Source: Actibacterium atlanticum (GTDB lineage Bacteria; Pseudomonadota; Alphaproteobacteria; Rhodobacterales; Rhodobacteraceae). From it: a stretch of 55,188 nt of DNA. The translations under genes were made by a program, and so were the position numbers. Shown here one piece after another: positions 41,603-50,750 of the stretch (its first letter is position 1; every line of letters begins with the position of its first letter). The DNA is taken from assembly GCF_000671395.1 (NCBI RefSeq), contig NZ_AQQY01000014.1, forward strand, positions 1 through 55,188, in the 5' to 3' direction. The notes under the pieces are model-generated. The model saw nothing but the letters and a program-made list of their open reading frames with translations. It searched no databases and was not told the DNA's origin.

Positions 41603-42439
41603 GTGATAGAAGACGCTCAAGAACGCTCGTCTAAGTCCGTCGATATAGGATGTCTCGATATTCTGGCTGAATGGGTCGAAACCTTGCATGGGCAAGGTGA
41701 ACTCAACGGCGCGCTGCAACGGTTGATAAAAGTAACGCATGCCCACGCCGCGTTCATTGCGCGTCACCAAGAGGGGCGCATTTCGCTGAAAATGATCGCC
41801 GCGGCTGGTCACCCGCAGGGAAGGCCGCCATGCTTCCTGAATGAGATGCTGGAGAATCCGAAAGATGATCTTCGCATTGGGGCCACGCTGTCCCTGAAGG
41901 AAGCCCAGAGAAACCGAAATACGCGACCAGCCAAGCTACAGGTGCTGCATGCAGATCTGGCGGCCTATGCGATCCGTGACCTGCTGGCTGTGCGGCTGGC
42001 CGAGAACGACTTTCTAGAGCTGCACTTTGAACATACGCTTCCCGAAGCGGACCGTAGTTTGTTGGCGATCATGGGACCGACACTTGCGAAAACATGGCAA
42101 TCCCGCCTGCCCGGTACGGCCGAACGCGCACGCAGCCGGTTTCGCACTCGGCGCGGCACCCGCCAGCCTGACCCTCAGGTTTTGCACCTGTCCAACCCGT
42201 TTGGCCTGACACGCAGCGAATTCCGTGTCTGTATGCTGGTGCGTGAAGGGCTGCTTATTGATAAAATCGCCAATAAACTGAACGTGCTAGAGCCGACAAT
42301 CCGCGCCCACCTGCGCTCCATTTACATGAAGACCGGCATCAGCTGCCATGTAGAGCTGCTGCACCGGCTAACGCATGAGCTTAGCTCTGCGGCGCCTGCG
42401 GGTGCCACCGGGGCAACCCCGCGGCTACATCTCAACTGA
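41603..42439 (+). CDS. LuxR-family transcriptional regulator
   Basis: The 278-residue protein has a C-terminal LuxR-type helix-turn-helix (GLTRSEFRVCMLVREGLLIDKIANKLNVLEPTIRAHLRSIYMKTGI, about residues 195-245) and an N-terminal region without a recognised autoinducer domain. I start at the GTG at 41603 because AAGGGGGGAG lies just upstream; an upstream reading to 41552 would add 17 residues. No LuxI-type synthase is in the window, so it is an orphan regulator. Its targets could include the polysaccharide genes before it, which is speculation. Confidence 0.8.
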   Translation: MIEDAQERSSKSVDIGCLDILAEWVETLHGQGELNGALQRLIKVTHAHAAFIARHQEGRISLKMIAAAGHPQGRPPCFLNEMLENPKDDLRIGATLSLKEAQRNRNTRPAKLQVLHADLAAYAIRDLLAVRLAENDFLELHFEHTLPEADRSLLAIMGPTLAKTWQSRLPGTAERARSRFRTRRGTRQPDPQVLHLSNPFGLTRSEFRVCMLVREGLLIDKIANKLNVLEPTIRAHLRSIYMKTGISCHVELLHRLTHELSSAAPAGATGATPRLHLN

Positions 42440-42687
42440 CATCGGCCCTTTTCCTGCGCTTTTCTGATTCACTGCGATTCCATGAGTGTCGGAGATTTCG
42501 ACGCATGGCTTTTCACCTTGCAATATGCTGGTTGGGGTGGTTAGACGATGAGCGTCATAAAGAACGGTGCGGTTCTTGATGGCAAAAGCGCCTGGACGGG
42601 GCTGAAAAGGCATCTGATTTCAAAGGCAAATGCCGAAATCCGGTGTCGATCGCAAGGCCTGGGTTCGCACAATCAAGGAGACGTCAT

Positions 42688-43275
42688 TTGAACGCTCTGG
42701 AAAGTAAGGTCTTATCGTCTCAGGACGAGATCGAAGCGGCAATCGAAACTCTGCTTAAAGCGCTTGGCGAAGACCCGGCGCGCGAAGGGCTGCGCGATAC
42801 GCCAGCCCGCGTTGCCCGCATGTATCGCGAGGTGTTTCGGGGCCTGCACGAAGACCCTCTTAAACATCTGGAAACCCAGTTCAGCGCCGATGGCCACGAA
42901 GAACTGGTGATCGTCAAAGACATCACCTTCTTTTCGATGTGTGAGCACCATCTTTTGCCGTTCTTTGGCAAAGCCCATATCGCTTATCTGCCCGACGGCG
43001 GGCGGTTGGCGGGGCTTAGTAAACTGGCGCGGGTGACACAGACCATCGCCGCGCGTCCGCAGTTGCAAGAACGTATGAGCGCCCAAATCGCCGATGCGCT
43101 GGAACAGGCGTTGGGTGCCCGCGGTGTGATGGTCAAGCTTGAGGCCGAGCATATGTGTATGGCTATGCGGGGGGCGCGTGCTGATGGAAGCAAGACCGTG
43201 ACGTTGGTGACGCGGGGCGAGCTGTCGGACAATCCCGAGCGCCGCGCTGAAACGCTCAAACTGCTGCAGGACTGA
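42688..43275 (+). CDS. folE: GTP cyclohydrolase I
   Basis: FolE converts GTP to 7,8-dihydroneopterin triphosphate, the first step of folate synthesis. The 195-residue protein has the zinc ligands C85 and H88 in [10 protein letters not shown] and C157 in [10 protein letters not shown] choose the TTG at 42688 because AAGGAG lies seven bases upstream; a GTG at 42643 is in frame without a good site. It opens a six-gene folate operon. The 248-base gap before it has no convincing gene. Confidence 0.94.
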   Translation: MNALESKVLSSQDEIEAAIETLLKALGEDPAREGLRDTPARVARMYREVFRGLHEDPLKHLETQFSADGHEELVIVKDITFFSMCEHHLLPFFGKAHIAYLPDGGRLAGLSKLARVTQTIAARPQLQERMSAQIADALEQALGARGVMVKLEAEHMCMAMRGARADGSKTVTLVTRGELSDNPERRAETLKLLQD

Positions 43276-43298
43276 CCCGCCTTCTGGAAGCCCGCACC

Positions 43299-44684
43299 GT
43301 GATTTGCCAGCCCATCCCCTATCGCGCGCCTGTCGATGCCGCCGAGGTCCTGCGCGACCTGCCCGGATTTGCCTTCCTTGATGGTGGCGGAACGGACCCT
43401 GAGCTTGCGCGCTATGCCTATATCGGCGTGGCCCCCTTCGGTCATTTCACCGTGAAAGGCGCACAGGCGCTGTGGAACGATCAACCCCTTGAGGGGGCCC
43501 CAATGGCGGCACTGGCCAGCTGTCTGGCGCGCTATCAAGCTGCCCCCCCCGGCCCCGACGCCCCACCCTTTTGCGGCGGTGCGATCGGCCATCTGTCATA
43601 TGACTTGGGGCAGCTGTTTGAAACGCTGCCCACCTTGCCGGTTAAGCCCCCGGAAACCCGCCTATTGTCGTTTGGGTTCTATGACCTGATCCTTGCATTT
43701 GATCAGCGCGATCAAAAAGCATGGGTTTGTTCCAGTGGCTGGCCAGAGGTCGGCGCGGCTCAGGCGCTACATGCCAAGGAACGGGCCGCATGGTTGCTGG
43801 AACAGCTGGAAGCGCCCCCTGCCCCGGTCCCTGATCTGGCCTGCGTGGCGCGCGATTCATGGGTGTCGAATTTCACCCCACAAGGCTTTCGCGATGCCGT
43901 GTGCAAAGTGCAGGACTACATCCGTTCTGGTGACATATATCAGGCCAATATCGCCCAGCGCTTTCAGGGTCCGTTGCCGAAAGGCTTTGACGACTGGGCC
44001 TTTTACAAAGCCTTGCGCCGGGCAAACCCAGCCCCCTTCGCGGCGTTTTTGCGCGATGGCGACACGACCATCGCATCCAGCTCCCCCGAGCGGTTTGTCA
44101 GCCTGAACGAGGGGCTGGCAGAAGCACGCCCGATCAAAGGCACGGCGCGGCGCTCTGATGACCCCGCGCAGGACGCCGCGCTGGCCGCGCAATTAAGCAC
44201 CTCGGAAAAAGACCGGGCCGAGAACGTGATGATTGTTGATCTGCTGCGCAACGATTTGTCGCGCATTTGTCAGCCCGGTACGGTCAAAACCCCTGTCATC
44301 TGCGGGCTGGAAACCTATGCCGCAGTACACCATCTGACCTCGGTCGTTCAGGGGCAGCTGCGCGAAGGCAAAGGGCCCGCCGACCTGATAGAGGCCGCGT
44401 TCCCCGGGGGCTCAATCACCGGCGCGCCAAAAATTCGCGCGATGGAGATCATCGCCGAACTGGAAGGCGTGGCGCGTGGTATCTATTGCGGCGGGATCGG
44501 CTATATTGGCTTTGATGGCCGCATGGATTTGAACATTGCGATCCGCACTGCCGTATTGGGCGAGGGCTGCGCGGTGGTACAGGCTGGTGGCGGGCTGACG
44601 CTGTTGTCGGACCCCGAAGACGAACGCAAAGAAACGCTGATCAAAGCGGAAAAGCTGTTTGCCGCCTTTGAAGGAGCGCAGTGA
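43299..44684 (+). CDS. pabB: Aminodeoxychorismate synthase component I
   Basis: PabB makes 4-amino-4-deoxychorismate from chorismate with ammonia supplied by PabA. The 461-residue chorismate-binding protein contains the PIKGTARR motif, whose Lys is characteristic of PabB, DRAENVMIVDLLRNDLSRIC, and the FPGGSITGAPKIRAMEII region. The start is GTG. Its stop overlaps the pabA start. Position between folE and pabA supports PabB rather than TrpE or an isochorismate synthase. Confidence 0.93.
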   Translation: MICQPIPYRAPVDAAEVLRDLPGFAFLDGGGTDPELARYAYIGVAPFGHFTVKGAQALWNDQPLEGAPMAALASCLARYQAAPPGPDAPPFCGGAIGHLSYDLGQLFETLPTLPVKPPETRLLSFGFYDLILAFDQRDQKAWVCSSGWPEVGAAQALHAKERAAWLLEQLEAPPAPVPDLACVARDSWVSNFTPQGFRDAVCKVQDYIRSGDIYQANIAQRFQGPLPKGFDDWAFYKALRRANPAPFAAFLRDGDTTIASSSPERFVSLNEGLAEARPIKGTARRSDDPAQDAALAAQLSTSEKDRAENVMIVDLLRNDLSRICQPGTVKTPVICGLETYAAVHHLTSVVQGQLREGKGPADLIEAAFPGGSITGAPKIRAMEIIAELEGVARGIYCGGIGYIGFDGRMDLNIAIRTAVLGEGCAVVQAGGGLTLLSDPEDERKETLIKAEKLFAAFEGAQ

Positions 44685-45283
44685 CAGGTATGCTGCTGAT
44701 CATCGACAACTATGACTCTTTCGTCTTCAATGTCGCGCGCTATTGCGAAGAGCTGGGCTGGCCGCCCACCGTGCTGCGCAATGATGCGATTGATCTGGAT
44801 TGGATCGAGGCCGCCCAGCCCGAAGCCATCGTGATCTCGCCCGGCCCTTCAAGCCCAAGTCAGGCTGGCGTGTCCTTGCCTGCGGTCGAACGGTTTTCCG
44901 GGCGCATCCCGATTTTGGGTGTGTGCCTGGGCCATCAATGTATCGGTGCCGTCTTTGGCGGTGTCGTGGCCCGCGCCCACGAGCCGATGCACGGTCGTGC
45001 AAGCCTGATTGGGCACAATGGCACTGGTATGTTCGACGGCTTGCCCGTGCCGCTCTCGGTGGGGCGGTATCACTCTCTGGTGGTCGAAGAGACGCCTGAG
45101 ATGCGGCAAAACCTGCGTGTTACCGCCCGCACCGACAGCGGCGAGATCATGGCGCTGGAACACCGGACGCATCCGACCTACGGTGTGCAGTTCCACCCAG
45201 AGTCCGTGCTGTCAGACCACGGGCACGACATTTTCGGAAATTTCTTCGCCCGCGCGCGAAAGGGAAATCATGCAGTGGCTTAA
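44681..45283 (+). CDS. pabA: Aminodeoxychorismate synthase glutamine amidotransferase component
   Basis: PabA hydrolyses glutamine and channels ammonia to PabB. The 200-residue class I amidotransferase has IDNYDSFVFN at the N terminus, the nucleophile C82 in LGVCLGHQC and the His/Glu pair in VQFHPESVL. The GTG start at 44681 has GGAG five bases upstream and overlaps the pabB stop; an ATG three codons later is an alternative. TrpG is the look-alike, but the operon decides for PabA. Confidence 0.92.
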   Translation: MTGMLLIIDNYDSFVFNVARYCEELGWPPTVLRNDAIDLDWIEAAQPEAIVISPGPSSPSQAGVSLPAVERFSGRIPILGVCLGHQCIGAVFGGVVARAHEPMHGRASLIGHNGTGMFDGLPVPLSVGRYHSLVVEETPEMRQNLRVTARTDSGEIMALEHRTHPTYGVQFHPESVLSDHGHDIFGNFFARARKGNHAVA

Positions 45284-46133
45284 CGGCGAACCGCAGACCG
45301 GCACCATCGCGCCCTTTGATCTGCGTGATCGTGGGCTTTTGCTGGGCGACGGGGTGTTTGACACTGTGATGGTCGCACAAGGGCGCGCCGTATTTGCCGA
45401 GGCCCATCTGGCGCGGCTGGCGGCGTCTTGCGCTGCGTTTGACATCCCTTTCGACGCCCGGGTTGCGCAAGCCACCTTGGGGAACGCCGCGCGTAAGATC
45501 GTCACTGGCTCCGTGCGCACCACGATCACGCGCGGCCCTGCCCCGCGCGGCCTGGATTTGCCTGACGCCTGTGCACCGGTGATCCTGACACAGGCCCATG
45601 CCGGCCCTCTCAGCGCAGCATGGCGGCCCCTGCGCGCGATAGAAACCCCCATCCGCCGCAATGAAACCTCCCCGTTGGCCGGGCATAAATGCCTGTCCTA
45701 TATGGACGCGATCTTGGCGATGCGGCAGGCCAAAGCCGCCGGCGCGGATGAGGCCATATTTGCAAATACCCAAGGCCATGTCGCCAGCTGCGCCACAGGC
45801 AATATTTTTGTGATCCTTGAGGGCACTTTACGCACCCCGCCCCTTTCGGATGGCATACTACCCGGTGTGGTGCGCGCGCAGCTGCTGGACCTTGGGCGCG
45901 CGCTCTTTCGCGATGTCGAGGAAGCCTCTTTGACACCCGACATACTGCACAGCGCCCAAGCCGTTTTCATGACCAACAGCTTGCGCCTGATCGCGCCGAT
46001 CACATCGTTGAACGGTCGGGCGCTGGCGCTGAACACGCCGCTTCTGGCAGAGTTGGCGCAGGCACTGTATGACCGGGTCGACAGCAGAACGGATCTATCA
46101 AAGGATTTTGCCGCGTGGCCGACGACAGACTGA
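45270..46133 (+). CDS. pabC: Aminodeoxychorismate lyase (class IV aminotransferase fold)
   Basis: PabC removes pyruvate from aminodeoxychorismate to give 4-aminobenzoate. The 287-residue PLP enzyme has DRGLLLGDGVFDT near the N terminus, the PLP-binding Lys in GHKCLSYMDAILA, and a FANTQGHVASCATGNIF segment typical of fold type IV. The ATG at 45270 has AGGGAAA upstream and overlaps pabA by 14 bases. Branched-chain aminotransferase-like folds look similar, but the pab context supports PabC. Confidence 0.88.
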   Translation: MQWLNGEPQTGTIAPFDLRDRGLLLGDGVFDTVMVAQGRAVFAEAHLARLAASCAAFDIPFDARVAQATLGNAARKIVTGSVRTTITRGPAPRGLDLPDACAPVILTQAHAGPLSAAWRPLRAIETPIRRNETSPLAGHKCLSYMDAILAMRQAKAAGADEAIFANTQGHVASCATGNIFVILEGTLRTPPLSDGILPGVVRAQLLDLGRALFRDVEEASLTPDILHSAQAVFMTNSLRLIAPITSLNGRALALNTPLLAELAQALYDRVDSRTDLSKDFAAWPTTD

Positions 46134-46945
46134 CAAAACGTGACGCCTTTTTGGCTGCTGTCAACGCAGGGCCGGTGGTCATGGGCATCGTCAACATGAC
46201 GCCGGATTCGTTTTCCGACGGCGGGCTCCATGCCGCGCCTGAGGCTGCGCTAAACGGAGCCGTGCGCATGGTGTCGGAAGGGGCCGCAATTGTCGATGTG
46301 GGCGCGGAATCCACCCGCCCCGGTGCCACGCCGCTTAGCGCATCCGAGGAGCTTTCTCGGCTTGACCCAGCGCTGTCGCAGATCTGCGCCGCGGTTGATG
46401 TCGCCGTGTCTGTTGATACCTACAAGGCCGATGTCGCGCGCTTTGCAGCGCAGTCAGGCGCGGCGGTGATCAACGATGTCTGGGGCCTGCACCATGACCC
46501 ACAGATGGCCCACGTCGTGGCTGAAACCGGCAGTGCGCTGATTGCCATGCATAATCGAACCGATGTTGACCCAGATTTGGATATCACAAGCGATATCAAT
46601 ACCTTCTTTGAGCACAGCCTGACACTTGCCGCCAAGGCGGGCATCCCCGATGCTCATATTATCCTGGACCCCGGGATTGGCTTTGGCAAAACGCTGGAAC
46701 AAAATTATCGCATCCTCAATCAACTGGCCGATCTGCGCAAATTCGGCCGCCCTATCCTGTTGGGCCTGTCCCGCAAGCGGATGATTGGGGAAGTAACAGG
46801 CGCTGCGCCAGCAAACCGGATGGCCGGGACTGTGGCGGCGAATGTTATCGGTCTGCGCAATGGCGCCAATATCCTGCGGGTTCATGATGTCGCCGAACAT
46901 GTGAATGCCGTTCAAATCTTCAATGCCGCGGAGCAGTTTCAATGA
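46115..46945 (+). CDS. folP: Dihydropteroate synthase
   Basis: FolP joins hydroxymethyl-dihydropterin pyrophosphate with 4-aminobenzoate; it is the target of sulfonamides. The 276-residue TIM barrel has GIVNMTPDSFSDGG (24-37), DVGAESTRPGA, the INDVWG segment, DPGIGFGKTLEQN and LGLSRKRMIGEVTG. It starts at GTG and overlaps pabC by 19 bases; AAGGA lies upstream. Its stop overlaps the folBK start. Confidence 0.95.
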   Translation: MADDRLTKRDAFLAAVNAGPVVMGIVNMTPDSFSDGGLHAAPEAALNGAVRMVSEGAAIVDVGAESTRPGATPLSASEELSRLDPALSQICAAVDVAVSVDTYKADVARFAAQSGAAVINDVWGLHHDPQMAHVVAETGSALIAMHNRTDVDPDLDITSDINTFFEHSLTLAAKAGIPDAHIILDPGIGFGKTLEQNYRILNQLADLRKFGRPILLGLSRKRMIGEVTGAAPANRMAGTVAANVIGLRNGANILRVHDVAEHVNAVQIFNAAEQFQ

Positions 46946-47781
46946 CCGACTGGATAAAAGTCCAAAACCTGCGCCTGCGGGGCAATCACGGGGTGTTTGA
47001 GCGCGAAAAGCAAACCGGGCAAGAGTTTCAGTTCGATATCGACTGCGCCTTTGACACCCGCGCCTGCGCCCAAAGCGACGATTACGAACAGGCGCTGTGC
47101 TATGCATCGTTATGTGATCTGGCGCGGCAGGTTTGCGGTGACGGCCCGTTTGATCTGGTGGAAACGCTGGCTAACCGGTTGGCCGATCTGATCTTGGACA
47201 AAAATCCAAGTGTGACAGAAACCCGGATCGCCGTGCGCAAGCCAACCGCTCCGATGAAGGGCAGGTTTGATGCTGTCGGCGTACAAATTACGCGCAAACG
47301 GCGCTGGCGCGTCGGCTTGTCTTTGGGCAGCAATATCGGAGACGCAGCCGCCAATCTGCGCCTTGCCCTGTCCCACCTGACGATCGAGGACGGGTTTGAA
47401 CTGGATCAGGTGTCCAGCTTTTACAAAACCCCGCCATGGGGCGATGAAAACCAAGACCCTTTCGTAAACGCCTGCGCCACCGGTTGGTCGACCCTTGCAC
47501 CCGAGAGCCTGCTGCGACGTATCAAACAGATCGAACTTTCGATGGGCCGCGCGCCCGAGCGGCGCTGGGGCCCGCGATTGATTGATATTGATCTGTTGTT
47601 TGCGGACGACTGGACAGTGGACACCCCTCTTCTGACACTGCCCCATCGCGAGATGTTCAACCGCCCCTTCGTGTTGATCCCGCTTGCCGAAATCGCCGGG
47701 GATCAGGTGGTAAAGGGGCAGCGCGTTGGCGACGCCGCCAAAGCGCAAGACGCCACCGGGATCGACAAAATCGACGTTTAG
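46942..47781 (+). CDS. folBK: Bifunctional dihydroneopterin aldolase / HPPK
   Basis: This is a fusion of FolB (residues about 1-118) and FolK (about 122-279). FolB splits dihydroneopterin; the catalytic Lys K100 lies in AVRKPTAPM. FolK pyrophosphorylates the product; it starts VGLSLGSNIGD (125-135) and has the metal motif RLIDIDLLF with D215 and D217. The fusion hands the unstable product straight to the next enzyme and then to FolP encoded just before. It overlaps folP (ATGA). With six adjacent genes only the triphosphate removal, FolC and FolA steps of folate synthesis are missing. Confidence 0.93.
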   Translation: MTDWIKVQNLRLRGNHGVFEREKQTGQEFQFDIDCAFDTRACAQSDDYEQALCYASLCDLARQVCGDGPFDLVETLANRLADLILDKNPSVTETRIAVRKPTAPMKGRFDAVGVQITRKRRWRVGLSLGSNIGDAAANLRLALSHLTIEDGFELDQVSSFYKTPPWGDENQDPFVNACATGWSTLAPESLLRRIKQIELSMGRAPERRWGPRLIDIDLLFADDWTVDTPLLTLPHREMFNRPFVLIPLAEIAGDQVVKGQRVGDAAKAQDATGIDKIDV

Positions 47782-47828
47782 CATCTGTCGTTCCCGGCCC
47801 CCATATCGCGCGAGCACAGCGCCCGGGG

Positions 47829-47856
47829 CCCAAATCTGACTGCGCTTTTTTTGGGT
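47829..47856 (+). terminator. Candidate terminator of the folate operon
   Basis: CCCAAA and TTTGGG can pair and enclose a seven-T run (47846-47852), 48 bases after the folBK stop. An alternative AGCGC/GCGCT stem leads directly into the T run. The structure is not strong. Confidence 0.45.
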
Positions 47857-47903
47857 TGGGTAGGCGGGCCTCCGCAATCAGCTCACAAACTACTTCCCCA
47901 TGA

Positions 47904-47919
47904 GAGTTTACTAAAACTC
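47904..47919. promoter_or_regulatory. Short palindrome upstream of the RTX gene
   Basis: GAGTTT-ACTA-AAACTC is a perfect 6-base inverted repeat about 85 bases before the RTX start. It may be an operator; nothing else in the 223-base gap is recognisable except AGTGGAGTG near the start codon. Confidence 0.3.
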
Positions 47920-48004
47920 GACATGTTCCACGCTGCTCATTTCACCCCTTCTTAAGAGACCGGGCCGAAAGTCCCGATCAAGTTCTTTGTGAGTGGAGTG
48001 AAAA

Positions 48005-50725
48005 ATGGCAGTGGAAGATCAGGACAAGTTCCCCGAAAACACCGGCGAAACGATTGTCGGAAGCGATCAGGATGATGTTCTTACCGGCGGTGCGGATCAG
48101 GACCAGCTGGATGGCAATGACGGCGACGACACCCTGACAGGTGACGGTGCCGAAGATCACCTGTTGGGCGGCGAAGGGTCTGACACCATTGATGGAGGTG
48201 AAGGCAATGATCTGGCCGCGGGCGATTATGTTGGCGAAGAGTGGACCTTGGTGGATGGTAAATGGGTCTATGACCCCAGCAAAGTGCAGGTTGACCCTGA
48301 ACTTGAGGCCACCGGAGACAGTCAGGATTTCAACGATACCATCGTAACCGGCGAAGGCGATGATGTGCTGTTGGGCAACCGCGGCCATGATGACCTGAGC
48401 GCAGGTGCTGGCGATGACATTGTAAACGCAGGCACCGGCAATGACACGGCCAAGGGCGGTGAAGGCGAAGATGTCATCAACCTGGAAGACGGCGATGACA
48501 CCGGCTATGGCGGTCTGGGCGCGGATGTTGTGAACGCGGGCGATGGGGATGACATTGTCTATGGCGATCAGGGCAACGTGAACCTGCTGGGCGAACCAAG
48601 CGGCGACACCAAACCCACAAGCATTTCGCAGTTTAGCGACGTAGATGGCTGGGCCGTGACCGAAGAGAACGGTCAGGAACAGATGGCGACTGAGCTGGAT
48701 ACCAAGGAAGGGGAAACCTATACCATCGCTGTTGATCTGGCCGCGAACCTGGCGGCGGACAGCACGTCAGGCAGTGTACAGGTGATCTGGAATGGCGAGG
48801 TGGTGGAAACGATTTCAACCACATCGGGGGCCTATGAAACCTACACAGTAGAGGTCACCGGTACCGGCGGCACCGATCAAATGATCTTCCGTGTCGTGGA
48901 TGCCGAAGTGGCGTATGACGGGCCTGAAATTGATACCAGCGGCGCGGTATACACTTATGAGACCACCATCGAGGTGAACGGTCAGGAAGTGACCGTCGAC
49001 GCCATCGCACCGGGCCAGTCGAACCTGTATCAGGTCATCGACGGGCAGCTGATGGTCTTTGACCCCGAGGCCGAGGAATATATCACCGCTGGCTCACCCG
49101 GCGAATTCAAAGTCAATGCCATCGGCTATAACGTCGAAGATGACCTGATCTATGGCATCGGCAAAGGCAGTGGTCAGGATGCGCTTGGCAATGAGATCAC
49201 CCCGCCTGATCTGGTGGTGATGGATGCCAATGGGGATGTATACCGCTTGGGGGATGTCGATAACGGCGACTATGTTGGTGATTTCGACAGTGATGGCAAC
49301 CTGTGGACCTTTAACAGCAGCCTGAACCGGATCACGATGATCGACGTGGACCAGTTGGATGAAAACGGCGATCCCGTTCAAATTCACTATGACATGCCCA
49401 AGGACCTGTTTGATGGTCGACTTTATGACATTGCCTATAACGCGGATGAAAACTGTTTCTACGCGGTTGAGGCCCCCTCGCAAAACGGCGGCAACGGTCA
49501 GGTTCACAAAATCGATCTGAGCGAAGTTCAGGATGGAGGCCTGCCCACGATCACCTCTATCCCCGTTACCGGCACCCTGTTCGAGGGTGAGATGGAAAGC
49601 GGCATGGTAAAAGGCGCTTACGGGGCGGTTTTCATGGATGGCGATGGGAATCTCTATATCGGCCTGAACAAAGGCGATCATGATTTGGATGGAACGACCG
49701 ACAGTTCTGGCGCGGTATATCAGGTCCATTACGATTTTGATGCTGGGTATGGCTATGCCGAGTTCAAATCCGAGGCCCAGAACACGGGTTCGAATGATGG
49801 TGCGGTTGATCCGCGCTCGATTGATCCCTTTGCTGTTGTCGACACCGAAGCCACGATTTTGCTTAAGGATCCAGTCGTTACCACAAGTGAAGGCGGTGAT
49901 GACGATCTGCGCGGCGGGGCCGGTGATGACATCATGTATGGCGAGGCCGGAGATGACATTTTAAGCGGCGGTGAAGGCACCGACACGCTGGATGGCGGCG
50001 AGGGCGCGGACAATATCGGCGGCGATGGCGGGGCTGACACCATCTTTGGCGGCGCGGGCGATGATCAGCTTCGCGGCGGCGAGGGCGTTGACAGTCTGGA
50101 CGGTGGCGACGGAAACGACATGCTGTTTGGTGGCGAAGGCACCGACACATTGATCGGCGGAGCCGGGAATGACCACCTTGAGGGCGGCGCCGGTGACGAC
50201 TCTTTGGACGGTGGCGAGGGTAATGACGCGCTCTATGGGGGCGATGGCAATGACTTCATCATCGCCGGCGCGGGCGACGACAGCCTGAATGGACAGGCTG
50301 GCAACGACACGCTTTTCGCCGGGGATGGCACCGATTATGTCGCCGGCAACGCAGGCGACGACACATTGGACGGCGGCGCTGGTGACGACAAGCTCGTCGG
50401 CGGCACCGGCGCTGATGTCATCACTGGTGGTGCGGGGAACGATCACATGTGGGGTGGCGAATGGAGCGCTGATGGCAGCTCGGACACTTTCATCGTGGCC
50501 CAAGGCGGCGGCAAGGACATGGTGCACGACTTTGAGTCAAACCAGGATATCGTTGATCTAAGCGCTTATGGTCTGGAATACGCCGACCTGGAAGGTCTGA
50601 TGGATGATCAGGGCTGGGCCACGGTCATTGATCTGAGTGGCCTGGAGGGCGGCCAGGAAGGCGATAAGCTGATCCTTAAATCCGTATCGCCCGACGATCT
50701 GGACGAAAGCAATTTCATCCTCTGA
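48005..50725 (+). CDS. RTX-repeat type I secreted protein
   Basis: The 906-residue, very acidic protein lacks a signal peptide and a cysteine-rich region, as expected for type I secretion. Glycine/aspartate nonapeptide repeats (GGxGxDxL type) occur at about residues 18-70, 112-190 and in a long block at 630-820. Between them lie a beta-rich domain (about 205-310, with YTIAVDLAANL and QVIWNGEVVETIST, like a carbohydrate-binding or lectin-like fold) and a propeller-like region (about 330-585, repeated NxLYQVxDG, GDVYRLGDVD, NLWTFNSSLNRITMID). The repeats should bind calcium outside the cell. The end (DLDESNFIL) fits a C-terminal export signal. The exporter genes follow 25 bases later. Adhesin, matrix protein or enzyme are all possible. 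Confidence 0.88.
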   Translation: MAVEDQDKFPENTGETIVGSDQDDVLTGGADQDQLDGNDGDDTLTGDGAEDHLLGGEGSDTIDGGEGNDLAAGDYVGEEWTLVDGKWVYDPSKVQVDPELEATGDSQDFNDTIVTGEGDDVLLGNRGHDDLSAGAGDDIVNAGTGNDTAKGGEGEDVINLEDGDDTGYGGLGADVVNAGDGDDIVYGDQGNVNLLGEPSGDTKPTSISQFSDVDGWAVTEENGQEQMATELDTKEGETYTIAVDLAANLAADSTSGSVQVIWNGEVVETISTTSGAYETYTVEVTGTGGTDQMIFRVVDAEVAYDGPEIDTSGAVYTYETTIEVNGQEVTVDAIAPGQSNLYQVIDGQLMVFDPEAEEYITAGSPGEFKVNAIGYNVEDDLIYGIGKGSGQDALGNEITPPDLVVMDANGDVYRLGDVDNGDYVGDFDSDGNLWTFNSSLNRITMIDVDQLDENGDPVQIHYDMPKDLFDGRLYDIAYNADENCFYAVEAPSQNGGNGQVHKIDLSEVQDGGLPTITSIPVTGTLFEGEMESGMVKGAYGAVFMDGDGNLYIGLNKGDHDLDGTTDSSGAVYQVHYDFDAGYGYAEFKSEAQNTGSNDGAVDPRSIDPFAVVDTEATILLKDPVVTTSEGGDDDLRGGAGDDIMYGEAGDDILSGGEGTDTLDGGEGADNIGGDGGADTIFGGAGDDQLRGGEGVDSLDGGDGNDMLFGGEGTDTLIGGAGNDHLEGGAGDDSLDGGEGNDALYGGDGNDFIIAGAGDDSLNGQAGNDTLFAGDGTDYVAGNAGDDTLDGGAGDDKLVGGTGADVITGGAGNDHMWGGEWSADGSSDTFIVAQGGGKDMVHDFESNQDIVDLSAYGLEYADLEGLMDDQGWATVIDLSGLEGGQEGDKLILKSVSPDDLDESNFIL

Positions 50726-50750
50726 GCCCCAACCATAGAAAGACTAACCT

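Noticed and set aside
42548-42691. A 47-codon frame ending in a TTGA overlap with the folE start
   Set aside because: Third-position GC is only about half, the ribosome site is weak and the peptide has no recognisable features. A leader peptide cannot be excluded.
49890-50470. Dense short repeats that could be mistaken for a CRISPR or minisatellite
   Set aside because: They are in frame and encode GGxGxDxL calcium-binding nonapeptides with variable third positions, so they are protein repeats.
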